64,000 bases of DNA from assembly GCF_019969685.1 (NCBI RefSeq), contig NZ_JAHXYZ010000002.1, positions 1,426,001 through 1,490,000 on the forward strand. Direction: 5' to 3'. Positions 25,037 through 33,837 of the stretch are shown piece after piece (position 1 is the stretch's first letter; every line of letters starts with the position of its first letter). This DNA is from Microbacterium sp. EST19A. Its GTDB lineage: Bacteria > Actinomycetota > Actinomycetes > Actinomycetales > Microbacteriaceae. The notes below the pieces were generated by a model that had not been told where the DNA came from, ran no database searches, and saw only the letters and a list, made by a program, of their open reading frames with translations. Made by a program: the position numbers and the translations under genes.

Positions 25037-26041
25037 TCAGGCGAGCGGGCCCGTGGACGCCCGCAGGACGAGCTCGGGCTCGAAGAGGAGCTCGTCGATC
25101 GGCTGGGCCGTGCCGGCGATCTGGGCGAGCAGCAGCGCGATCACCGCTCTCCCCATCGACTCGATCGGCTGACGCACGGTCGTGAGGGGCGGCTCGGTGC
25201 AGCTCATCAGCGCGGAGTCGTCGAAGCCGACCACGCTCACATCTCCCGGCACCGAGAGCCCTGCGCGCCGCGCCGCGCGTACGGCGCCGAGGGCCATCGG
25301 GTCGCTGGCGCACACGATCGCCGTGGCGCCTGCCTCGAAGAGCCGTGCCGCCCCCGCCTGACCGGACTCGAGCGAGTACATGCCGCGGATCACGAGGTCG
25401 TCGGAGAGCGGGGAGCCGAGCCGCTCGAGCAGCCGGCGCGCCGAATCGAGCTTGCGCTGCGACGGCACGTGATCGCCGGGTCCGAGCAGCAGGCCGATCC
25501 GCCGGTGACCCAGCTGGTGCACGTGCAGCACGGCCTGCTCGGCGGCGGCGGAGTCGTCGGTCGACACGGTCGCGAACTGCAGTTCCGGGACGCGGGCGTT
25601 GACGAGCACCGTGGGCAGGTTCACCTGGCGGAGCCGCTCGTAGTGCTGATGCGCGGCATCCGCCTGCGTGTAGTTCCCGCCGAGGAAGATGACGCCCGAG
25701 ACCTGCTGCGCGAGGAGCAGGTCGATGTAGTCCGACTCGGTCACCCCGCCCGCATTCTGCGTGCACAGCAGCGGGGTGTACCCGTTCTGCGTCAGGGCGC
25801 CGCCGACGATCTCGGCGAAGGCGGGGAAGATCGGGTTCTGCAGCTCGGGCAGCACGAGACCGACCAGGCGCGCCCGCTCGCCCCGCAGCTTCGTCGGCCG
25901 CTCGTACCCCAGCACGTCGAGGGCGGTGAGCACCGCCTGACGGGTCGCATCCGAGACGCCGGGCTTGTCGTTCAGCACGCGACTGACCGTGGCCTCGCTC
26001 ACTCCGACCTTGCGCGCCACCTCGGCGAGTCGTTTCGACAT
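25037..26041 (-). CDS. LacI family regulator of the alpha-glucoside operon
   Basis: A 334-residue repressor with an N-terminal LacI helix-turn-helix (LAEVARKVGVSEATVSRVLN), a hinge region and a sugar-binding sensor domain. It lies directly upstream of the GH13-transporter operon in the same direction. The start at 26041 is set by a TACACT -10 box exactly 6 nt upstream. Two palindromes overlap or adjoin that promoter, pointing to autoregulation; the palindrome at 24973-24986 would be its site on the target operon. The effector is probably the imported sugar. Confidence 0.92.
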   Translation of the reverse strand: MSKRLAEVARKVGVSEATVSRVLNDKPGVSDATRQAVLTALDVLGYERPTKLRGERARLVGLVLPELQNPIFPAFAEIVGGALTQNGYTPLLCTQNAGGVTESDYIDLLLAQQVSGVIFLGGNYTQADAAHQHYERLRQVNLPTVLVNARVPELQFATVSTDDSAAAEQAVLHVHQLGHRRIGLLLGPGDHVPSQRKLDSARRLLERLGSPLSDDLVIRGMYSLESGQAGAARLFEAGATAIVCASDPMALGAVRAARRAGLSVPGDVSVVGFDDSALMSCTEPPLTTVRQPIESMGRAVIALLLAQIAGTAQPIDELLFEPELVLRASTGPLA

Positions 26042-26047
26042 GGAGTC

Positions 26048-26053
26048 AGTGTA
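26048..26053 (-). promoter_or_regulatory. -10 box of the second LacI gene (leaderless)
   Basis: TACACT on the minus strand, exactly 6 nt before the ATG at 26041. Confidence 0.55.
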
Positions 26054-26054
26054 C

Positions 26055-26079
26055 GCAAGTTCTTGCAAGATCGCGCAAG
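26055..26079. promoter_or_regulatory. Overlapping palindromes upstream of the second LacI gene
   Basis: GCAAGTTCTTGC (26055-26066) has perfect 5-bp arms. CTTGCAAGATCGCGCAAG (26062-26079) is an 18-bp palindrome with two mismatched pairs. They overlap and fill the space upstream of the -10 box, so they are probably autoregulatory operators. Confidence 0.55.
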
Positions 26080-26106
26080 CGGTCTGCAGAGCGCTGCAAC
26101 GACCGC

Positions 26107-27342
26107 CTAGCGGACGTTGCCGTTGGAGCAGGTCTGCTGCGCGGCGGAGTTGCCCTTGATCGAATCGGGAAGAGCGACGACGTCCGAGGGCGTGGCATTC
26201 GGATCCGGGGTGGCACCCTCGACCGGCGCCGTGGGCTCCTGGACGACCACGCCGTCGTTGCTGTTGTTCTGGTGCGTGATCTGCAGCTGCGCGTTCGCCT
26301 CGATCGCGTCCCACATGATGCCCGCCGCCTGCTGGTTCGGCACCACCTTGTTGGGATCGGCGCTGTCGCCGACCGTCGGATACTGCAGGAAGACGATGTC
26401 CTCGAACGGCACGGACTTCACGGCCAGGGCGATCTGCACGATCTTCATCGGGTCGGCCAGCGACGTGCTGGTCTCGAGGTTGTTGAGGCCGATGTTGGCG
26501 AGCTTCAGCATGACGGGTACGTTGCCGAGCGTCTCACCGCTGATCAGCGCGCGGGCCAGGCTCGACATGTACTGCTGCTGGTTGCCGATACGGCCGAGGT
26601 CGCTGCCGTCACCGACGCCGTGGCGGGTGCGCAGGAACTGCAGGGCCTGCAGACCCTGCAGGTAGTGCTGACCGGCCTCCATGTCGAGGCCCGTGTAGCG
26701 GTCCTTGATCGGGTTCGCGAGGCATACCTCGACGCCGCCGATCGCGTTCGTGATCTCGATCACTCCGCCGAAGGTGACGGAGGCCGCGAACTGGATCTCC
26801 TGACCCGTGAGCTGGCCGATCGTCTTCGCGACGCAGTTCAGGCCCGCATCGGAATAGGCGACGTTCAGCGGCTGCTTGCTCATGCCCGAGTGGACGTTGC
26901 CCTCTTCATCGGTGCACTCCGGGATCGGGATCATCAGGTCGCGCGGGAAGCTGACGACGGTGATGCGACGCGGCTCCTGTGAGACGTGCACCAGCAGGTT
27001 CACGTCGTTCAGCGTGCCGCCGGCATCGCGGCCGGTGCAACGGTCGCCGAACAGATCCTTGTATTTCTCCTCGCAGGTGTCGACGCCGGTGAGGACGAGG
27101 TTGAACCCCTCTTTGTACTCTCCGATGTCGGGCGGGAGCTGCTCCTGGCCCTCCAGATCGACCGCGTTCGCGGAGACCGTGCTGGAGAAGTCGTAGAGGA
27201 TGTAGGCGCCGACGCCGAAACCGCTGACGAGGACGACGGCGAGGCCGATCGCGAGGAACTTCATCAGTTGGCCGACGGCCCCGGGGGTGCGTTGCTGACC
27301 GTGCCGCGCGATGGTGCGCCGGCGTCGGGAGTTCTCGCTCAC
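26107..27342 (-). CDS. LCP (LytR-CpsA-Psr) family cell-wall glycopolymer ligase
   Basis: LCP enzymes move polyisoprenyl-linked glycopolymers onto peptidoglycan outside the cell. A basic N terminus is followed by a membrane segment at about 29-50 (FLAIGLAVVLVSGFGVG), then the LCP domain with VNLLVHVS, the conserved Arg/Asp pair in SFPRDLMIPIPE, and the RTRHGVGDGSDLGRIGNQQQ segment. The GTG at 27342 is preferred because GAAAGG lies upstream and the residues before it run into the tRNA-Ser gene. The gene lies just after tRNA-Ser and alone in its orientation group. The polymer it attaches is unknown. Confidence 0.92.
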   Translation of the reverse strand: MSENSRRRRTIARHGQQRTPGAVGQLMKFLAIGLAVVLVSGFGVGAYILYDFSSTVSANAVDLEGQEQLPPDIGEYKEGFNLVLTGVDTCEEKYKDLFGDRCTGRDAGGTLNDVNLLVHVSQEPRRITVVSFPRDLMIPIPECTDEEGNVHSGMSKQPLNVAYSDAGLNCVAKTIGQLTGQEIQFAASVTFGGVIEITNAIGGVEVCLANPIKDRYTGLDMEAGQHYLQGLQALQFLRTRHGVGDGSDLGRIGNQQQYMSSLARALISGETLGNVPVMLKLANIGLNNLETSTSLADPMKIVQIALAVKSVPFEDIVFLQYPTVGDSADPNKVVPNQQAAGIMWDAIEANAQLQITHQNNSNDGVVVQEPTAPVEGATPDPNATPSDVVALPDSIKGNSAAQQTCSNGNVR

Positions 27343-27366
27343 TCGTGGCCTTTCGGGTTCAGTATG

Positions 27367-27451
27367 CGGAGGGTGTGGGATTCGAACCCACGAGACATCT
27401 CTGCCCACTGGTTTTCAAGACCAGCTCCATCGGCCGCTCGGACAACCCTCC
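27367..27451 (-). tRNA. tRNA-Ser (anticodon TGA)
   Basis: An 85-nt tRNA with a 7-bp acceptor stem (GGAGGGT/ACCCTCC), the anticodon stem CTGGT/ACCAG around the loop CTTGAAA, a long variable arm as expected for serine, and a normal T-loop TTCGAAT. CCA is not encoded. It lies between the HAD and LCP genes and close to serS. Confidence 0.95.
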
Positions 27452-27494
27452 CGACAGACGAAATCTGCCGACAACGCGTGAGTCTAGCCGAGTT

Positions 27495-28316
27495 CTATTC
27501 TGACGCGTCGACCTGGGCGGGTGCTGGAAGCGTGTCGAGAGCGGTCGCCAGGCCGCCGTCCGCCACGTCGTCCGTGATCTCGCCCGCGGCATCCTTCACC
27601 TCGTCCGGAGCCTGGCCCATCGCCACCGCGCGTCCGCCATGGGAGCGTGCCCAGCCGAACATCCCGACGTCGTTGCGTCCGTCGCCGGCCACGAAGACCC
27701 GGCCGCCGTCGACACCGAGCTCGGTGCGCACCTGCTCCAGCGCGGTGCCCTTGTCCACGCCCTGCGGAGCGATGTCGAGCCACGCCGTCCAGCCGATCGC
27801 GTAGGAGACCTCGTTGAGCCCGGCATCCGCCACCAGCCGATGGAAGTCCTCCTCATCGTGCCCCGGCGAGACGACGACGATGCGCGACACCGGCTCGGCG
27901 CCGAGCTCGTCGAAGTCGACCTGACGTCCGCCCTCGAGGGTCCAGTCGTCGAGCACGGCCGTGTAGAGGCGCTGCGCCGACGCGAGCTCGACCATGTAGC
28001 GAGCCTCCGGCAGACGCTCCTGCAGCAGCGCGAGCACGGGGCGGGGGTCGAACGTCTCGACGTTCCAGCGCTCCCACTCGCCGTCGACACGGCGCATCGT
28101 CACGGCGCCGTTCGAGCACACCACGTACTCCGCGGTCAGGCCGAGCTCCTCGACGTAGCGCCGGGTGGCCATCCAGCTGCGTCCGGTGGCGATCGTCACC
28201 TCGTGCCCGGCCTCCCGGGCACGAGTGATCGCTTCGGGCACGCCGGGACTCATGGTCTCGTCCTGCAGCAGGATCGTGCCGTCGACGTCGAGACCGACGA
28301 GCCAGGGTCGAGTCAC
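27495..28316 (-). CDS. HAD-superfamily phosphatase (Cof type)
   Basis: A 273-residue hydrolase of the Cof/YbjI subfamily, which removes phosphate from sugar phosphates or other small metabolites. Motif I is LDVDGTIL at the N terminus, the Lys of motif III is in [11 protein letters not shown], and motif IV is [10 protein letters not shown]. The GTG at 28316 overlaps the serS stop as GTGA, so translation is coupled to serS. The substrate is not known. Confidence 0.88.
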   Translation of the reverse strand: MTRPWLVGLDVDGTILLQDETMSPGVPEAITRAREAGHEVTIATGRSWMATRRYVEELGLTAEYVVCSNGAVTMRRVDGEWERWNVETFDPRPVLALLQERLPEARYMVELASAQRLYTAVLDDWTLEGGRQVDFDELGAEPVSRIVVVSPGHDEEDFHRLVADAGLNEVSYAIGWTAWLDIAPQGVDKGTALEQVRTELGVDGGRVFVAGDGRNDVGMFGWARSHGGRAVAMGQAPDEVKDAAGEITDDVADGGLATALDTLPAPAQVDASE

Positions 28317-29638
28317 CGTGCCGCCTCGGCGTCGTCGACCCATCCGAGGGGACGGATGATGTCGAGACCGCCGAGGTAAGGGCGCAGCACCTCGGGCACC
28401 CGTACCGACCCGTCGGCCTGCTGGTGCGTCTCGAGCAGCGCGACGATCCAGCGCGTGGTGGCGAGCGTTCCGTTCAGGGTCGCCACGTGCTGCGTCTTCG
28501 TGTCCTTGGTCCCTGAGCCTGTCGAAGGGTCGCTGGCCGGACGGTGACGCACGTCGAGCCGACGGGCCTGGAACGTGGTGCAGTTCGAGGTCGAGGTGAG
28601 CTCGCGGAACGCGCCCTGGGTCGGCACCCATGCCTCGATGTCGTACTTGCGCGCGGCGCTCGAGCCCAGGTCTCCGGCGGCGACGTCGATCACGCGGTAC
28701 GAGAGGCCGAGCGAGGTCAGCATCTCCTCCTGCAGGGCGACGAGCCGCAGGTGCTCGGCTTCGGCATCCTCCGGGTTCGTGTAGACGAACATCTCGAGCT
28801 TGTTGAACTGATGCACGCGGATGATGCCGCGGGTGTCCTTGCCGTGCGACCCGGCCTCGCGGCGGTAGCAGGTCGACCATCCGGCGTAGCGGAGGGCGCC
28901 GTCGGTCAGGTCGACGATCTCGTCCTTGTGGTACCCGGCGAGGGCGACCTCGCTGGTGCCGACGAGGTACAGGTCGTCGTCCTTGTCGAGGTGGTAGACC
29001 TCGTCGGCGTGCTCGCCGAGGAAGCCGGTGCCCTGCATGATCTCGGGGCGTACGAGCGTCGGGGTGATCATCGGCACGAAGTCGTGCTGCAGCGCCTTGT
29101 CGAGCGCCAGGTTCATCAGGGCTATCTCGAGTCGGGCACCGATGCCGCGGAGGAAGTAGAAGCGCGCGCCGGAGACCTTCGCGCCGCGTTCCATGTCGAT
29201 CGCGCCGAGGAGCTCGCCGAGCTCGAGGTGGTCGCGCGGCTCGAAGTCGAAGGCGGGCACGTCGCCGACGCGACGCAGCTCGACGAAGTCGGCCTCGCCA
29301 CCGGCCGGCACCCCGTCGATCACGACGTTCTCGATGCGGGCGAGGGCGACGGATGCCGCCTCCGAGGCCTCGTTGGCGGCGAGCTGGGCCTGCTTGACCC
29401 GCTCGGCAAGATCTTTGGCCTGCGCGACGAGCGCCGCCTTCTCGTCTTTCGGCGCCTTCGCAACCTGCTTGCCGAACGCGTTCTGCTCGGCCCGCAGCTC
29501 CTCGAACGCCGTCAGCGCGGCCCGGCGCGATCGATCGGCCTCGAGCGCGGCGTCGACGGTGCCCTGGTCATTGCCACGAGCAGCCTGCGAACGGCGGACG
29601 AGCTCCGGGTTTTCGCGGAGGAGTGCGAGGTCGATCAT
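28313..29638 (-). CDS. serS: Seryl-tRNA synthetase
   Basis: A class II synthetase that charges tRNA-Ser. The N-terminal half (residues 1-105) is the long coiled-coil arm that grips the tRNA. Motif 2 is seen in [20 protein letters not shown] and motif 3 near the C terminus in [15 protein letters not shown]. Between [11 protein letters not shown] and [10 protein letters not shown] there are about a dozen extra residues including PSTGSGTK. They are encoded by a copy of a dispersed DNA repeat (28509-28531) kept in frame. The start is set by TAGACT-6 nt-ATG. A HAD phosphatase follows with a GTGA overlap. Confidence 0.96.
   Translation of the reverse strand: MIDLALLRENPELVRRSQAARGNDQGTVDAALEADRSRRAALTAFEELRAEQNAFGKQVAKAPKDEKAALVAQAKDLAERVKQAQLAANEASEAASVALARIENVVIDGVPAGGEADFVELRRVGDVPAFDFEPRDHLELGELLGAIDMERGAKVSGARFYFLRGIGARLEIALMNLALDKALQHDFVPMITPTLVRPEIMQGTGFLGEHADEVYHLDKDDDLYLVGTSEVALAGYHKDEIVDLTDGALRYAGWSTCYRREAGSHGKDTRGIIRVHQFNKLEMFVYTNPEDAEAEHLRLVALQEEMLTSLGLSYRVIDVAAGDLGSSAARKYDIEAWVPTQGAFRELTSTSNCTTFQARRLDVRHRPASDPSTGSGTKDTKTQHVATLNGTLATTRWIVALLETHQQADGSVRVPEVLRPYLGGLDIIRPLGWVDDAEAAR
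28509..28531. repeat. Short dispersed repeat inside serS
   Basis: The core CCCTGAGCCTGTCGAAGGG (28511-28529) has partly self-complementary ends (CCCT...AGGG). A second copy with two changed bases lies at the end of folE (47654-47671). From memory, similar words are scattered through many actinobacterial genomes, usually between genes. Here it is translated as DPSTGSGT. Confidence 0.7.
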
Positions 29639-29644
29639 CCACCA

Positions 29645-29650
29645 AGTCTA
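29645..29650 (-). promoter_or_regulatory. -10 box of serS (leaderless)
   Basis: TAGACT on the minus strand, 6 nt before the ATG. A GCTGAC hexamer 17 bp further upstream is a fair -35 box. No T-box leader is possible in this space. Confidence 0.55.
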
Positions 29651-29668
29651 GAGCGCGCGCCCAGGGCG

Positions 29669-30862
29669 TCAGCCGCGCCCGATGAGACCCCGCCAGGCCT
29701 TGCCGAGACGCGCGACGCCCTCGACGAGGTCGTCTTCCCCGACTTCCGAGAACGACAGGCGGAGGAATCCCGGGAAGCCGTCACCTGCTGCGGCGAACCA
29801 CTCCCCGCGCTGGTAGAAGACGCCCTGATCCTGCGCGTCCTCGAACACGCGGTCGTAGTCGACGCCGCCGCCGAGCCTCGCCCACGCGAAGAAGCCGCCC
29901 TGCGGATCGGCGACCTCGACATCGTCGCCGAACTCCGCGCGGAGCGCGCCGGTGAGCACCTGGGCCTTGCGGGCGTAGACGGCAGCGGCCGCGCTGATCG
30001 AGGGATCCAGACGCTCGTCGCGCAGCATCCGCTCCCCCACCGCCTGCACGACGCCGCTGGTCTGGCCGTCGAGCCGGTTCCGCAGCCACGTGATGCGCTC
30101 CGAGATCGCCTCGGGCACCACGATCCACCCCAGCCGCAGTCCGGGCCCGAGTGTCTTCGAGAGGGTGTTCACGCCGATGACCCGGTCCGAGGCGCGGAAC
30201 GCGTGCCGGTCCGGGACGACGACGCCGGGGAACCGGATCTCCCGGTACGGGTCGTCTGCGATGATCGTGAACCCGTAGGTCTCGGCGAGGGCGACGAGCG
30301 CCTGCTCCTTCTCGGCGCTGAGCGTGACGCCGGACGGGTTCTGGAAGGTCGGCACGGTGAAGAGGGCCTTCGGACGCAGGCCCGCGCGGAGCCGACGTTC
30401 CAGTTCGTCCACGTCGATGCCGTCGGAGGTGACGGCGAGGGGCGCCACCTCGACGCCGATCAGATCGAGAGCACGGAGGAAGAGAGGGTAGACCGGGTCG
30501 TCGACGACGATCAGGTCGCCGGGATCGAGGAGGCTGAGCGCTGCGAGAGCGAGTCCGTGCGCGCCGCCGTTGGTGATGAGGACCCGCTCCGGGACAACCC
30601 CTTCACGGTCGGCGATCGCCGACCGGAGCCCCGCCAGGCCGGGTGCCGCGGAGTACTTCAGCAGCGCGGGGAACCCGGCATCCTCGGAGACCGCGCGGAA
30701 GGCATCCCGGTAGAGGTCGAGAGGAAGCAGGTCCACCGCCGGGTTGCCGCCGCCGAGATCGATGGCGCCGGGCGCGAGGCGGATGAGCGTGGCGTCGCCG
30801 AAGCCCTGGCGCGCGGGGAGCCCGGCCAGCAGTGCGCTCGGCGTGAGAGCGGTGTCCGTCAT
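29669..30862 (-). CDS. PLP-dependent aminotransferase, class I/II
   Basis: A fold-type I aminotransferase of 397 residues. The PLP lysine is in NTLSKTLGPGLRLGW, the phosphate-binding Arg follows in the same motif, and the YPLFLRAL and DDPYREIRF segments hold the usual Tyr and Asp ligands. It resembles the MocR-type and 2-aminoadipate/aromatic group without the DNA-binding domain. It lies 70 bp after metI in the same direction and may be transcribed with the methionine importer, which would fit a sulfur or aromatic amino acid, but its substrate is not proven. Confidence 0.85.
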   Translation of the reverse strand: MTDTALTPSALLAGLPARQGFGDATLIRLAPGAIDLGGGNPAVDLLPLDLYRDAFRAVSEDAGFPALLKYSAAPGLAGLRSAIADREGVVPERVLITNGGAHGLALAALSLLDPGDLIVVDDPVYPLFLRALDLIGVEVAPLAVTSDGIDVDELERRLRAGLRPKALFTVPTFQNPSGVTLSAEKEQALVALAETYGFTIIADDPYREIRFPGVVVPDRHAFRASDRVIGVNTLSKTLGPGLRLGWIVVPEAISERITWLRNRLDGQTSGVVQAVGERMLRDERLDPSISAAAAVYARKAQVLTGALRAEFGDDVEVADPQGGFFAWARLGGGVDYDRVFEDAQDQGVFYQRGEWFAAAGDGFPGFLRLSFSEVGEDDLVEGVARLGKAWRGLIGRG

Positions 30863-30932
30863 GGTGTCCGATCGGTTCAGGGGCGGAAGGAGGACGACAT
30901 ATACATCCTCCGTGATGGCGCCGATGCAGCCG

Positions 30933-31604
30933 TCATCCGTCGATGAAGTGCTTGGCGATCCGATTGCCGATGAACTGCACCAGCTGCACCAGGGCGATCA
31001 GCACGATGATGATGAGGATCATGACGGCGTAGTCGAAGCGCTGATAGCCGTAGGTGAGCGCGAGGTTTCCGAGCCCGCCGCCGCCGACCGCGCCCGCCAC
31101 CGCGGTCGCGTCGATCAGCGCCACGAAGATGAACGTCAGGGAGAGCAGCAGCGGCCCGAACGCCTCGCGCACGACGAAGCCGAACAGGATGTGCAGGGGC
31201 GAGGCGCCGAAGGCCTTCGCGGCCTCGATGACCCCCGGGTCGACCGCGACGAGATTCGACTCGGCGACGCGGGCGATGCCGACGGATGCCGCGATCGTCA
31301 GCGGCAGGATCGCGGCGGCCGGCCCGATGCTCGTGCCGATGAGAGCACGCGTGAGCGGAGTCAGCGCGATCAGCAGGATGATGAACGGGATCGGGCGCAG
31401 GGTGTTCACGACGATGTTCAGGGTCGTGTGCACGACACGGCTGTGCAGCAGCTGCCCCGGGCGCGTGGCGTACAGGAAGATGCCGAGGATCAGGCCGATC
31501 ACCGAGGCGAGGAAGAACGCGACCGAGACCATGAAGAGCGTCTCGCCGAGGGCCCGCGCGACCTTGGGGATCACCACGTCGAGCTCGAGCACGTCGAATC
31601 TCAC
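30933..31604 (-). CDS. metI: Methionine ABC transporter permease
   Basis: The membrane subunit of the MetNIQ importer, 223 residues with about five hydrophobic segments. The EAA-type ATPase contact is in VIEAAKAFGASPLHILFGFV. The GTG at 31604 overlaps the metN stop as GTGA, which fixes the start. metQ, metN and metI form one operon, possibly with the aminotransferase downstream. Confidence 0.93.
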   Translation of the reverse strand: MRFDVLELDVVIPKVARALGETLFMVSVAFFLASVIGLILGIFLYATRPGQLLHSRVVHTTLNIVVNTLRPIPFIILLIALTPLTRALIGTSIGPAAAILPLTIAASVGIARVAESNLVAVDPGVIEAAKAFGASPLHILFGFVVREAFGPLLLSLTFIFVALIDATAVAGAVGGGGLGNLALTYGYQRFDYAVMILIIIVLIALVQLVQFIGNRIAKHFIDG

Positions 31605-32626
31605 CACGTCGTCACCTCGGTCCGTGTCGCGAGCTCGGCGACGAACCGCTCGATGGCGGCATCCTCGCCGTGCAGCGCCAGGCTGAGCTGGCCGTACGGG
31701 AGGTTCTTCACCCGCGCGACGCCGCCCTGGATGATCGAGAAATCGACCTCGTGGGTGCGGGCGAGCGACGAGAGCAGCGGCCCCTCGGCGACCGCGCCGT
31801 CCATCGCCACCGAGATGCGACGGCCGGTGAAGCTCGAAGCCAGCTCGGCACGCTGCGCGTCGCTCAGGAACGTGCGCGTGTACGACCCGACGAGGTTCGC
31901 CGTCACCGGATGCTGCGGACGGGCCAGGATCTGATGGATGTCGCCCGACTCGACCACATCGCCGTCGCTGAGGATCGAGACGCGGTCGGCGAGGTGGCTC
32001 ATCACGTCCATCTCGTGCGTCACCACGACGATCGTGATGCCGAACTCCTGGTTCACCGAGCGGAGCAGGTCGACGATCTCCGTCGTCGTCTGCGGATCGA
32101 GGGCGCTCGTCGCCTCGTCGGCCAGCAGCACCGACGGCTTCGCCGCGATCGCGCGGGCGATCCCCACACGCTGCTTCTGGCCGCCGGAGAGCTGACGTGG
32201 GCGTGCGAACGCCTTTCCGCCGAGTCCGACGAAGTCGAGCAGTTCGGCCACCCGCCGCGAGATCTGATCGTCCTTCCACCCCGCGAGCTTGAGAGGTGTG
32301 GCGATGTTGCTGAAGACCGTGCGCGAGTTCCAGAGGTTGAACTGCTGGAACACCATCCCGATGCCGTGCCGCAGCGCACGCAGCTCGGCGGGCGGCAGCG
32401 ACTGCACGTCGACGCCGTCCACGAGAACGCGTCCCTCCGTCGGCGCCTCGAGCCCGTTGATCATGCGGAGCAGTGTCGACTTGCCCGCTCCGGAGCGGCC
32501 GATCAGCCCGTAGACCTCGCCGGCGCGCACCGAGATGTCGACGTCGCGCAGCACTCGCACGGGCTCGCCCTTGCCCCGCGCGGGGTAGTCCTTCGACACC
32601 CCGGACAGCTGGATGCGCTCTGTCAT
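31601..32626 (-). CDS. metN: Methionine ABC transporter ATP-binding protein
   Basis: The ATPase of the importer (341 residues). Walker A is GRSGAGKST, the signature is LSGGQKQRVGIARA and Walker B is VLLADEATSALD. The C-terminal 90 residues or so form the NIL/ACT-like domain that senses methionine and inhibits transport when the pool is full. It overlaps metI by four bases and begins 43 bp after metQ. Confidence 0.95.
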   Translation of the reverse strand: MTERIQLSGVSKDYPARGKGEPVRVLRDVDISVRAGEVYGLIGRSGAGKSTLLRMINGLEAPTEGRVLVDGVDVQSLPPAELRALRHGIGMVFQQFNLWNSRTVFSNIATPLKLAGWKDDQISRRVAELLDFVGLGGKAFARPRQLSGGQKQRVGIARAIAAKPSVLLADEATSALDPQTTTEIVDLLRSVNQEFGITIVVVTHEMDVMSHLADRVSILSDGDVVESGDIHQILARPQHPVTANLVGSYTRTFLSDAQRAELASSFTGRRISVAMDGAVAEGPLLSSLARTHEVDFSIIQGGVARVKNLPYGQLSLALHGEDAAIERFVAELATRTEVTTW

Positions 32627-32669
32627 TCGAACCTCGGTCGGATCGTGCGGCCTGTCCGCACTGCGGGTG

Positions 32670-33629
32670 CTACTGCGCGACGAGCTCGGCGAGCGCCGCG
32701 CGCAGGTCGTCGACCGGCAGCTCGACGATCGTGGCCTCGCCGCGCTTCTCCTCTTCGAGCGCCTGCACGACGCGCTCGTCGCGGTACGTCTTCTCGAGCA
32801 GTGCCCAGGCCGGGTCGTCGGCGCGGTCCGCGGTCGTGGCGACCACGATCACGTACGGGCTCGACGTCGTGGCCGACGAGTCCTCGAGCACGATGGCGTC
32901 GTCGCTCGTGATCTCGAGCGCCGGGTCGAAGTCGTCGGTGGCGATGACGACGGCGGAGATCGTCGGGTCGCTGTAGCTGGTCTGCACGGACTCGTGGGCG
33001 ATGCGCACCAGTTCGACTCCGCGCGGGTTCGACGTGATGTCCTCCTCGGTCGGGAACACCCCCGCGTTCTCGTCGACCTCGATGACGCCGGCGGTCTGCA
33101 GGATGAAGAGCGCGCGGGAGAAGTTGGCCGGGTCGTCGGGCACGGCGATCTTCCCGCCTTCGGGGATGCTGTCGGCCGAGTCGAGATCTTCCGAGAACAG
33201 GCCCCAGGCCGAGATGACCGTGGAGAACACCGGCGTGATGTCGGTGTCGTTCTCCTTGTTGAACTGGCTGAGCCAGGCGACGTGCTGGAAGGAGTTGCCG
33301 TCGACCTCGCCCTCGACGAGAGCGGTGTTGGGAAGATACGGGTCATCGAAGTTCACGAACGTGAGGTCGAGACCGTTCTCGCGTCCGACCTCGATGATCG
33401 CGTCCTGGAAATCGCTCTGCGCGGTGTCGGCGATGGTCAGCGGGATCAGTTCCTCGGCACCCTCGCCTGCTGCCTCCAGCGCGGAGTTCTGCACGACGAT
33501 CGGGATCACGATCGCGGCGGCGATCGCCACGACGGCCACCGCTCCGCCGATCAGCCAGAGCCGCCGGCGCGACTTCTGCGTGGCCAGGTGCGCGTCGATC
33601 TCGTTCTGAGTCTGGTTCTGGTCTGACAT
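32670..33629 (-). CDS. metQ: Methionine-binding protein (NlpA family), membrane-anchored
   Basis: The substrate-binding subunit of the importer. The mature domain has NlpA-family features such as PLTIADTAQSDFQDAI, NSFQHVAWLSQFN and KIAVPDDPANFSRAL. Family members in other bacteria are usually lipoproteins with a lipobox Cys; here there is none. A single hydrophobic segment at about 24-46 follows a cytoplasmic basic stretch (KSRRRLW), so the protein is probably held by a transmembrane helix. AGGAG precedes the ATG. No SAM riboswitch is evident in the 208 bp upstream. Confidence 0.9.
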   Translation of the reverse strand: MSDQNQTQNEIDAHLATQKSRRRLWLIGGAVAVVAIAAAIVIPIVVQNSALEAAGEGAEELIPLTIADTAQSDFQDAIIEVGRENGLDLTFVNFDDPYLPNTALVEGEVDGNSFQHVAWLSQFNKENDTDITPVFSTVISAWGLFSEDLDSADSIPEGGKIAVPDDPANFSRALFILQTAGVIEVDENAGVFPTEEDITSNPRGVELVRIAHESVQTSYSDPTISAVVIATDDFDPALEITSDDAIVLEDSSATTSSPYVIVVATTADRADDPAWALLEKTYRDERVVQALEEEKRGEATIVELPVDDLRAALAELVAQ

Positions 33630-33825
33630 GTCGGGCTCCTGCGAAGTGGGCGGGTCGTCGGGAGTGCGGCCATCGTCCGCGGCCAGCCGATTCGGGACGG
33701 CTGCGCAAGGAATGCGGGATGGCTTCCGACGTTAGCCGCGGAGCCAGGGGCGGCACGATCCCGGCGGTAATGCGCGGAAACACGAGGGTGGTCGTGCCGG
33801 AGATCGGGCGAGCGGATGCCGGGCT

Positions 33826-33831
33826 TAGAGT
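33826..33831 (+). promoter_or_regulatory. -10 box of the lipid kinase gene (leaderless)
   Basis: TAGAGT followed by exactly 6 nt and the ATG at 33838. The rest of the 208-bp gap upstream, shared with metQ, shows no clear hairpin or riboswitch. Confidence 0.55.
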
Positions 33832-33837
33832 AGCGCC

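Noticed and set aside
26042-26314. N-terminal extension of the second LacI protein
   Set aside because: The extra 91 residues are Arg/Gly/His-rich and overlap the end of the LCP gene. LacI proteins start with the helix-turn-helix, as from 26041.
28313-29638. serS as a pseudogene because of the inserted repeat
   Set aside because: The insertion keeps the frame and all synthetase motifs are intact on both sides.
33630-33837. SAM riboswitch upstream of metQ
   Set aside because: I looked on the minus strand for the conserved SAM-I or SAM-IV core and saw none. A covariance-model search would be decisive.
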